Origin: JALYGY01 sp963800975
Lineage (GTDB): Bacteria > Actinomycetota > Rubrobacteria > Rubrobacterales > Rubrobacteraceae
Length of the DNA stretch: 64,000 bases
Reading direction: 5' to 3'
NCBI GenBank assembly: GCA_963800975.1
Contig: CAWDDB010000002.1
Location: forward strand, 165,284-229,283
Shown: positions 58,000-64,000 of the stretch, piece by piece
Numbering within the stretch: position 1 is the first letter of the stretch
Layout of the letters: each line of letters starts with the position of its first letter
Program-made: the position numbers and the translations under genes
The notes under the pieces: model-generated
What the model saw: only the letters and a program-made list of their open reading frames with translations
What the model was told of the DNA's origin: nothing
Database searches by the model: none

Positions 58000-58140
58000 G
58001 AGACTGTCCGAAAAGGTGTTCGAGCAATACTCAGAGCATGGATTCGGCAGATATTCTGAGGCCAAACGGACCGAACGGCGCCCCTTCGGTGCCTCGTCGG
58101 GCCATGTTCCGGGCACCTCCAGGACTTTTCAGACAGTCTC
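58000..58140. mobile_element. 141-bp MITE-like element, copy 1
   Basis: Terminal inverted repeats GAGACTGTCCGAAAAGG (left) and the complement of GAGACTGTCTGAAAAGTCC (right). CT flanks both ends as a possible target duplication. Removal with one CT gives AACGCACCTTCCCCGAAGG, nearly identical to the uninterrupted copy at 52602-52637. No coding capacity. Its ends match the IS5-family element 700 bases downstream, which probably mobilises it. Confidence 0.75.
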
Positions 58141-58165
58141 CTTCCCCGAAGGTGGTTGAATAAGG
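58141..58165. repeat. right half of a repeat-family copy split by the MITE
   Basis: CTTCCCCGAAGGTGG then TTGAATAAGG; the left part (GGAACGCACCTTCT) is on the other side of the MITE. Confidence 0.6.
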
Positions 58166-58259
58166 GTGAGAGGATGAGCCGTTGGGCCAATACTGGCCGC
58201 GATGAGGGCCCCGCGTCCATAATGGGGATTACTCAGAGTAGGCAAGCGGGAGGTGGGAT

Positions 58260-59015
58260 GTGAGTAGTTACGCCGGCGGGAGGGGTGAAGCGCTGCCTTG
58301 GTGGCTGGTCCTGGTGGAAGGGGTCGTCGTCGCCCTCTTGGGGTTTGTGCTGTTGGTGGCCCCGGGAGCATCCCTGGTCTTCCTGTTTTGGCTGCTGGGC
58401 ATCTACCTGTTGATGGCGGGCATCTTCCGCATCGTGGGCATCTTCTTGGATGCCTCATCTTGGGGCTGGAAGCTGGCGGCCGGGATCCTGTGCCTCGTGG
58501 CCGGCTTGGCGATCTTAAGCAACCCGCTTTGGGGCACCACCCTGGCCTCCGCGTGGTTGGTCATCCTCGTGGGATTCCTGGCCATGCTTCAGGGCGCCGC
58601 GGGCCTGATGGTCGCTTTCCAAGGGGGCGGTTGGGGCATGGGGGCCCTGTCCGCGCTGGGCATCCTCTTGGGCCTTTTCTTGGTGATCAACCCCCTGATC
58701 GGGGTGGCGGCGCTAACGCTAATCCTGGCGATCTTCATGCTCATCGGGGGCGTGGGGGCGGTCATCCAGGCATTCAGGATGCGTAGGGAAGCGGGCAGCG
58801 CGGCGGCCCCGGCGGGTGCGCTAGGGCAAGCAACTTCCGAGAACCCATCTTCTAGAGACTGTCTGGAAAGTGCTCGGAGGCGTGTCGGTGACCTACGCTG
58901 TGCGCTATGGAGAGAAGGAGATACCCCACGGATCTGTCCGAGGACGAGTGGCTTTGCATCCGCCCTCATCTTCCCGAGCCCACCGGACAAGGACGACCCA
59001 GGCTTCACGGCCTGA
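58260..59015 (+). CDS. HdeD-family membrane protein with a C-terminus altered by an IS insertion
   Basis: 251 residues; GTG start with GGGAGGTGGG upstream. Residues 1-175 are the six-helix HdeD (DUF308) protein (WWLVLVEGVVVALLGFVLLV, WLLGIYLLMAGIFRIVGIFL). After about residue 190 the frame enters a repeat copy and then the IS, adding an artificial tail to 59015. In an intact repeat (as at 55208) this frame would stop at the TAG of TGAATAG. The core protein is probably still functional. Confidence 0.75.
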   Translation: MSSYAGGRGEALPWWLVLVEGVVVALLGFVLLVAPGASLVFLFWLLGIYLLMAGIFRIVGIFLDASSWGWKLAAGILCLVAGLAILSNPLWGTTLASAWLVILVGFLAMLQGAAGLMVAFQGGGWGMGALSALGILLGLFLVINPLIGVAALTLILAIFMLIGGVGAVIQAFRMRREAGSAAAPAGALGQATSENPSSRDCLESARRRVGDLRCALWREGDTPRICPRTSGFASALIFPSPPDKDDPGFTA

Positions 59016-59137
59016 GGACGATCCTCGACGCCGTCTTCTACGTGCTAAAGAGCGGCTGCCCTTGGCGGTGGTTGCCGCGCGAGTTCCCGCCCTGGAAGAC
59101 CGTCCACGACTGGTTCAGGAGGTGGCGCTTAGAGTAG
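58907..59137 (+). CDS. IS5-family transposase, N-terminal frame (orfA)
   Basis: 76 residues: RRYPTDLSEDEWLCIRPHLPEP, RTILDAVFYVLKSGCPWRWLP and KTVHDWFRRWRLE are the DUF4096-type N-terminal domain of IS427-group transposases. It stops at TAG 59135-59137. A shift of -1 just before this stop joins it to orfB. Confidence 0.85.
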   Translation: MERRRYPTDLSEDEWLCIRPHLPEPTGQGRPRLHGLRTILDAVFYVLKSGCPWRWLPREFPPWKTVHDWFRRWRLE

Positions 59138-59781
59138 GCACCCGGGAGCGCCCGAACGCCGAGCTGCGCGGGCGCCTGCGATGCCGGCTTGGCAGGGATC
59201 CGAACCCCAGCGCGGGCATCGTGGACTCCCAGTCGGTGAAGAGCACGGGGGTAGGTGGTAGCGAGCGCGGCTTCGATCCCGCCAAGAAGATCGAAGGCAG
59301 GAAGCGCCACCTCTTGGTGGACACCGAGGGTCTCGTGCTCAAAGCCAAGGTGCACAGCGCCAAGGTCCCCGACCAGGATGGACTGAGGCTCCTACTAGAG
59401 TCGGCACGCAGTGGGCTCTCGCGCCTTGAGCACCTGTGGCTCGACGCCGGCTACCAAGGGCGGGGCAAGCGGTGGGCTGAGGAGGGGATGGGCTTGAGCG
59501 TGGAGGTGGTGCGCAAGCCACCCAAGCCGGTTCCCGAGAAGGTAGCAAGGATCCGGGCACAGGAATGGGCCAAGGAGGGCAAGAAGGTCGACCGGCAGAA
59601 GCTCATGCCACCACGAGGATACGCGGCATTGCCCCGAAGGTGGGTGGTGGAGAGGACCTTCTCATGGTTGGGGCAGAACAGAAGGATGAGCAAAGACTAC
59701 GAGAGGCTTTGCGCCAGCGCAGAAGCGTTCGTGTACGTGGCCATGGTTCGGCTGATGGTGAGGAGGTTGGCCCGCGCTTGA
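59135..59781 (+). CDS. IS5-family transposase, C-terminal DDE frame (orfB)
   Basis: The frame is open from 58870, but coding resemblance starts about 59135: GTRERPNAELRGRLR, then the DDE residues in IVDSQSVKSTG (D), LWLDAGYQG (D) and VVERTFSWLGQNRRMSKDYE (E). It is made as a fusion with orfA by -1 frameshifting, as known for this IS group, though I see no classic A6G slippery site. An indel in the sequence would have the same effect. It appears full length and may be active. Confidence 0.8.
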
Positions 59782-59804
59782 GAGTTTCCAAACAGTTTCT
59801 ATCT

Positions 59805-60053
59805 TCATGTCGGCATATCCGTATCGGCGTGCCGCTCCTCTATCCGCTCCCTGGGCAAGTCCTTCTGCCACTCCTGCGCCCTCTCGTCGCGGTGCGGCCC
59901 CTCGCCCAGCTCCCCGAGTTGCCTGCCCGCCTCCGTCTTGCGAACGGCCTCGAGCGCCTCTTCGAAGGGTTCCCCGGTCCGCTCGGCGCGGGCCCTGGCC
60001 TGCCGGGCCAGGACCTCCTCCGCCATCTTGGCCACCCGTTGGTTCTTTCGCAC
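59805..60053 (-). CDS. small charged helical protein
   Basis: 82 residues. RKNQRVAKMAEEVLARQARARAERTGEPFEEALEAVRKTEAGRQLGELGEG is one long amphipathic helical region. The stop codon lies within the 6 bases next to the IS end, so the IS may have replaced the last residues. It is upstream-linked to the zinc-ribbon-like paralogue 2. Function unknown. Confidence 0.6.
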   Translation of the reverse strand: MRKNQRVAKMAEEVLARQARARAERTGEPFEEALEAVRKTEAGRQLGELGEGPHRDERAQEWQKDLPRERIEERHADTDMPT

Positions 60054-60075
60054 GATCCGCCCCTACCTTCCCTTT

Positions 60076-60420
60076 CTACCCGTCGTCGGCCGCCGTAATA
60101 TCGTTGCAACGCCAGGACGAGCCTTTAGGATAAGTAGCCTCGTCCACCTGGAGTTGTTCCGTCCGCTCTTTGGCATCGTAGACCCAGGGGTGGGTAAGCC
60201 TATCCGGCAGACGGCCTTCTCGCTCTTTGATGTCGTTGACGGGGCCACGGAGATCGGCGCCACACCGACAGGTAGTTATGGTGCTCATAGCAGTAAGGAT
60301 CAACTTCTCGCCGCACTCGCACTCGAGAGCGACGTGAGCCGGATGCCAATCGTAGACCTTGCCGAACGGGACTTCGCGGGCCTCGTAGTGCGCTTGGACG
60401 CGCTCGATGATCTGCACCAT
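60076..60420 (-). CDS. small zinc-ribbon-like protein, paralogue 2
   Basis: 114 residues. AREVPFGKVYDWHPAHVALECECGEK and STITTCRCGADLRG give the same Cys layout as paralogue 1 at 56423-56764, with CRCG in place of CRRCG. RLPDRLTHPWVYDAKERTEQL is also conserved. The duplicated segment includes about 70 bases before the start. Function unknown. Confidence 0.65.
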   Translation of the reverse strand: MVQIIERVQAHYEAREVPFGKVYDWHPAHVALECECGEKLILTAMSTITTCRCGADLRGPVNDIKEREGRLPDRLTHPWVYDAKERTEQLQVDEATYPKGSSWRCNDITAADDG

Positions 60421-60490
60421 GGGCGTCTACCCTTCCCCCCGCCGTGGCTTAGGCAGGGCGTTCCTGCTCGATTGCAGGTTAGTGGGTTAA

Positions 60491-60733
60491 CTACCTCGAG
60501 GTCGAGGTCGAGGTCTGGGTCTCGACTTCCTCTAACGTTTCCTTCAGCTTTCGCAGGTAAGCTTGCTGCGCTTCGGCCGCCGCATCCACGGCTTCTATTG
60601 CCGGATTCCCCAGCGGTCCCCAGGACTGGAACCGGAACCTAGTGCCTCGGGCATAGGAATCGACCATCGCGCTGGCGAAGTCCAGCTGGGCGCGTGTTAG
60701 CGGGGTCAGCTCTTTGTCGCGGGGACCTACCAT
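60491..60733 (-). CDS. small hypothetical protein
   Basis: 80 residues. TRAQLDFASAMVDSYARGTRFRFQSWGPLGNPAIEAVDAAAEAQQAYLRKLKETLEEVE is helical with a Thr-Ser repeat tail (TSTSTSR). AAAGGAGGCC precedes the start. It is the first gene of a short minus-strand set with 60076 and 59805. No family recognised. Confidence 0.6.
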   Translation of the reverse strand: MVGPRDKELTPLTRAQLDFASAMVDSYARGTRFRFQSWGPLGNPAIEAVDAAAEAQQAYLRKLKETLEEVETQTSTSTSR

Positions 60734-60910
60734 GTCGAGGCCTCCTTTGTCGCCTCACGTTGCGTACTTTTCCAACCCTACCAACTCGGCACCCCTCCTC
60801 GGTTAACGACTGCGAAAGTTCTGGTTAAGCAAATTTAAGGGCTCGCCCCCCCGACGGTCTTTCGCCCGGCTCGAGGACGACGGAAGTCGATACCGCGTTC
60901 GGGCGTGTCC

Positions 60911-61258
60911 CTACCTCGTGGGCGAACTTCTGGAACGACCGAGCAACTTCCCGTTGGCGAATTCCGGGTAAGCCCGAGAAACCTCCTCTGCGGTGTATCC
61001 CTTCGTGGGTGAGTCCGTGGCGAAGTGGGTGTTGACGAACGGGTAGAGGGTGCGTCGGGGAAGCCGCCCGAATTTGTTATCCTCCTCGACGTGGACCAGG
61101 TAGACCAGGTAACCGCGGTCCACCCACTCGTAGAGCCTCATGGTGGTGTAGCCCTTTTCGATGAGCTGGACTAGGCGCCCGGTGAAGGTGATGGTGTGCG
61201 AACGATAACCATCGTGGCCGTAAGCTCTGTCAATCTCCACGGTGATCGGCTCGTACAT
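60911..61258 (-). CDS. small hypothetical protein
   Basis: 115 residues. YEPITVEIDRAYGHDGYRSHTITFTGRLVQLIEKGYTTMRLYEWVDRGYLVYLVHVEED looks like a compact alpha/beta fold; RRTLYPFVNTHF follows. CAAGGAGATCGC precedes the ATG. No family recognised. Confidence 0.6.
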   Translation of the reverse strand: MYEPITVEIDRAYGHDGYRSHTITFTGRLVQLIEKGYTTMRLYEWVDRGYLVYLVHVEEDNKFGRLPRRTLYPFVNTHFATDSPTKGYTAEEVSRAYPEFANGKLLGRSRSSPTR

Positions 61259-61419
61259 GCGATCTCCTTGGCGCGAAGGTCCGGCCGGGACGGTGGGGGG
61301 ACGCCCCGGCCGAACCCCGCGGTTACCGCGACCCTACCACCCCGACCGCTAGACGTTGTTAAGTACCGTCGAATGTTGCGTTAAGGCTCGTAGAGCACAG
61401 GAAGCGGCCATACTGCTGG

Positions 61420-61779
61420 ATGCTAATGTCCGAGAAATCCTTGCTTCTCGGGTACGCGGGGGAGGCGCCGGCGGGGGCGGGTTCTACCGCCTTCGTCTGG
61501 GCGCACGCAAGTCGGGATAACGCCGCGCCTAGAGCTCCGAGCGGTGATCACACCGAACGGCGAGGTAGAGATGGAGGTCGCGGTCTAGCCGCGAGGGAAG
61601 GCGTAGCCCGCGCGAGGGCCGCGAGCGCGGAAGGGTTCAACGTCGGTGTGATCTACAGCAAGACCGCCGGAGCGACCTCTTGTATGTTCTGGAGAGAAAT
61701 GGTACGAAACCACTCGTTAACAAGTCGTCATCCTCGACGCCGACGAAAACGCAGAAGGTGGAGGTAGAGGTAAGGACAT
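61420..61779 (+). pseudogene. possible frameshifted small gene
   Basis: Coding-like pieces occur in different frames: VITPNGEVEMEVAV (about 61545-61586), EGFNVGVIYSKTAGATS (about 61630-61680) and LYVLERNGTKPLVNKSSSST (about 61680-61740), the last ending at a stop overlapping the next ATG. They would fit one protein with two or three indels. Neither a start nor a family can be fixed. Listed because the region would otherwise be a 519-base gap. Confidence 0.3.
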
Positions 61780-62257
61780 GAAGAGGAATACCTTGCCGAA
61801 GAGGAGCGGGGCTCGGCCCAGAACCACGCCCACCAATCCGCATACGCAGCTGGAGCAGAACCCGGAGCGCGAGGTGGTAGAGGAACTGGCCATGAGGGTC
61901 TTCGCCCTTCCCGATGTGGAGGAGCGTCCGAGCGCTATCTCCGTGCCCGGGGCTCGCGCCCTGTGGCTAAGCGAGGACGTTCGGGTCGGTCCACGGGAGG
62001 CGTTCATGATCGGGCGGGAATTCGCTCACATCCACCCCATGCCCGACGGTAGCCTGCACGCCGCGCTGCCACCGGAAGTCGCGCAAGAAGCCGTGGAGAA
62101 GGGGTGGGCCGAGCAACACCCCGTGGCCCGCATGGGCTACATACCGCAGAACGTGGTGATGATCTACGCGCCGAGGGACGCGGAGGAAATCGAGGTCGTC
62201 GCTGGGCTCGTGGTAGAAGCCCACCGCTACGCTGGCGGCGGGCCGCCCGACATCTGA
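61778..62257 (+). CDS. luciferase-domain (DUF5519-like) protein
   Basis: 159 residues. After a disordered basic start, REVVEELAMRVFALPDVEERPSAISVPGARALWL, GREFAHIHPMPDGSLHAALPPEVAQEAVEKGWAEQHPVARMG and VVMIYAPRDAEEIEVVAGLV follow the pattern I recall for DUF5519, annotated as luciferase family. Real light production is not implied. Function unknown. Confidence 0.75.
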   Translation: MKRNTLPKRSGARPRTTPTNPHTQLEQNPEREVVEELAMRVFALPDVEERPSAISVPGARALWLSEDVRVGPREAFMIGREFAHIHPMPDGSLHAALPPEVAQEAVEKGWAEQHPVARMGYIPQNVVMIYAPRDAEEIEVVAGLVVEAHRYAGGGPPDI

Positions 62258-62634
62258 TAACAATTTTCCTGCTAGCAGGCCGTTTTGTCCGCGGGTACGC
62301 GGCGGGCGCTGTCGTCCCGACCGATCCTGTGTCGGCACACGCCGATCGCGACAACGGGAAAGCTGCCGTTCGCGATCGGTCTCGGCCCCGACGGCGTGCA
62401 GGCCTTGAGTCTCGCCGTTAGCTAGGCCCGCGAGAAGGCAGGGGCTCACGAATGGGCTGGGGTTAGTCTCGTAGCAAGCCCCGGCACTTCCTTTTTGCGT
62501 ACCAGTATTTTTGTCTCTCTAGGACTTTAGTGTTGGAGATAGGTGCGTAGGAGGTCCCTTAAGAAGATCGTTCCTTCGCCTGATGCCGTAGCCCCCTCCG
62601 CATCGATACTCCCAGCAAGCAGAAGGTAAGTCCA
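62258..62634. other. 377-base intergenic region with two hairpins
   Basis: CCGATCGCGA (62342-62351) pairs exactly with TCGCGATCGG (62370-62379) across 18 bases. A terminator lies further on (62456-62496). No gene recognised; the second half should hold the promoter of the beta-helix gene. Confidence 0.5.
62456..62496 (+). terminator. intrinsic terminator
   Basis: GCTGGGG (62456-62462) pairs with CCCCGGC (62479-62485, one G-T pair), followed by ACTTCCTTTTTG with a T5 run. It probably ends transcription from the DUF5519-like gene. Confidence 0.6.
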
Positions 62635-63949
62635 ATGAAAGGAGTACAGGAGATGCTAAGGGCTAAGACCGACAGATCGGCAGGCAACCGGGTTCTGGTC
62701 GTGGGATTGCTGGCGGTGCTCATAACCGTGGGGCTGATGCTTAGCGCTAAGCCCGCCCACGCCAAAACCTTCACAGTCACTACCACCAGCGACTCCGGGG
62801 CCGGTTCGCTCAGGCAGGCGATCCTAGACACCAACGACATCCCCGGCGCGGACAACATCAACTTCAACATCCCCTCCAGCGGGGTCAGGACCATCTTCCC
62901 GCGCTCGGAGCTGCCCCAGATCACCGATACGGTGACCATCGACGGTTACTGCCAGCCGGGCGCTTCGACCAACACGCTGGCCAAGGGCACCAACGCGATC
63001 CTCAAGATACAGCTCGACGGCAGCTCCGCCGGAAACTTCGCCGACGGTCTGAGTTTCGGTTCCGGAGCCTCCAACAGCATCGTCAAGGGGCTGGTGATCA
63101 ACCGCTTCGGCGGCGATGGGATCGACATGTTCGACGCGAGGGACATGAGGATCGAGGGCAACTTCATCGGCACCGATTCCTCGGGCACTCTGGACCTGGG
63201 CAATGGGCTCAACGGCGTGCTCGTTCATGGCAACTCCACCTCCAACGCCATCGGGGGCACCTCGCGCTTCCAGCGCAACCTCATCTCCGGGAACATTGAA
63301 GGCATCACTCTCAACTTCAATGCGGAGCGCAATGAGGTGCTCGGCAACCTCGTAGGCACCAAGAAGGACGGGATCTCCCCCCTGGGCAACGAGTTCGCGG
63401 GCGTGGTCGCGTTAGGCGCGGACAACTTCGTCGGGGACTTCTCCCAAAGTGGAGCCAACACCATCGCGTTCAACGGAGGAAACGGGGTGTCGGTGTCGGT
63501 CTCTAGTGCCGCCGGCAACCGCATACTGTCCAACTCCATCTTCTCCAACGGCCGCCTGGGGATAGACCTCCGGGGCGGTACCGAGAACGCCGCCGGGGCC
63601 ACTGCCAACGACCCCAAGGATGCGGACACCGGCCCCAACGACCTGCAGAACAAGCCGGTCGTAACATCCGCGGTGACCTCGGGCGGCGACGACGCCCATC
63701 CAAGGCAAGCTCAACAGTACTCCCAACGACGGCTTCCTGATCGAGTTCTTCTCCAACCCCTCCGGCAACGAGGGTCAGACCCTCATAGACGAAACGACCG
63801 TCAGGACCAACCCCAACGGCAACGCCACCTTCAGCGTCACCCCCTCCCAGGCGGTGCCGGCGGGGCAGAAGGTGACGGCCACAGCCCTCCACGTCACAGA
63901 CGGCAACAGCTCCGAGTTCTCCGGTCCTCGTACGGTGGAGGCACAGTAA
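62635..63949 (+). CDS. exported right-handed beta-helix protein (apparent frameshift near the 3' end)
   Basis: Signal peptide (VLVVGLLAVLITVGLMLSAKPAHA), then KTFTVTTTSDSGAGSLRQAILDTN, the usual start of bacterial surface beta-helix proteins, and many turns with N-x-I/V patterns (GLVINRFGGDGIDMFDARDMRIEGNFIGT). The frame reading VTSGG changes near 63687: one extra base. The other frame continues TTPIQGKLNSTPNDGFLIEF and ends GPRTVEAQ at TAA 63947-63949, giving about 437 residues. Probably a secreted or surface adhesin; no anchor is seen. Confidence 0.78.
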
Positions 63950-64000
63950 GCGCATAGGCCGCAGGTAACGAAAAGCGGGCTGGAGCGTAGCGCTACGCTC

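Larger units (their letters stand above)
58855..59799 (+). mobile_element. IS5-family (IS427-like) insertion sequence
   Basis: About 945 bp. Terminal inverted repeats GAGACTGTCTGGAAAG (left) and the complement of GAAACTGTTTGGAAAC (right). TA flanks each end (58853-58854 and 59800-59801); a wider match ATCTTC is also present on both sides, so the target duplication is not certain. It carries the two overlapping transposase frames described separately. It has inserted in the 3' end of the HdeD gene within a repeat-family copy. Confidence 0.8.

Noticed and set aside
62342..62505. Possible cyclic-dinucleotide riboswitch upstream of the beta-helix gene
   Set aside because: The hairpins lack the core motifs of known riboswitches, and the second is a plain terminator with a T-run.

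Overview
The window is GC-rich, densely coded DNA. It most resembles an actinobacterium of the Rubrobacter type. Pointers are a cytosolic-type high-affinity [NiFe]-hydrogenase with its actinobacterial accessory genes, GTG/TTG starts with strong GGAGG ribosome sites, sortase-type LPxTG surface proteins, and many small stress or envelope proteins. The assignment to Rubrobacteria is an inference; no rRNA or tRNA was found.

Region 1 (about 0.25-22.3 kb) is a hydrogen-oxidation locus. A Fur-family regulator with its own candidate nickel-regulator (Nur) box precedes an ECF-type nickel transporter (NikM, NikN, CbiQ, CbiO), a TrmO-like tRNA methyltransferase and a histidine-rich metal-binding peptide. 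After a lipoprotein, a thioesterase and a glutaredoxin, a promoter with a dyad at its start site drives the hydrogenase: small subunit with a CxxD cluster motif and no export signal, large subunit, a NifU/Rieske-like protein, four conserved proteins of unknown role, the maturation protease, a 32-residue membrane miniprotein, HypF, two HypC-like chaperones, HypD, HypE, a ketopantoate-reductase-like enzyme, a tandem SIS protein, HypA and HypB. Nickel import, cofactor synthesis, insertion and large-subunit processing are thus encoded together.

Region 2 (22.6-50.7 kb) is mixed core and accessory sequence: an LPxTG protein, WYL, TetR and HxlR regulators with visible operator-like repeats, small-molecule enzymes, a metallophosphoesterase, DUF4397, CsbD, cupredoxin and calcium-repeat exported proteins, a D,D-carboxypeptidase, a peroxiredoxin-like protein, a sulfatase-fold enzyme, a CPBP protease, an NDH-2-type dehydrogenase, and the lysC-dapA-dapB cluster for diaminopimelate and lysine. 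Region 3 (50.7-64 kb) is an accessory island of small conserved proteins, surface proteins and a beta-helix protein. It carries a family of about 45-bp degenerate repeats. Two 141-bp MITEs have inserted at the same point of this repeat, and an IS5-family element sits in a further, incomplete copy.

At least six reading frames are broken by apparent single-base indels, often in short homopolymers (cbiQ, cbiO, the NifU/Rieske gene, a surface protein, the D,D-carboxypeptidase, the beta-helix protein). Sequence error is the simplest explanation. The strongest candidates for new biology are the repeat targeted by MITEs, the palindromic repeat inserted in frame inside a hydrogenase accessory protein, and the hydrogenase accessory set itself, including an all-cysteine Rieske-like domain.
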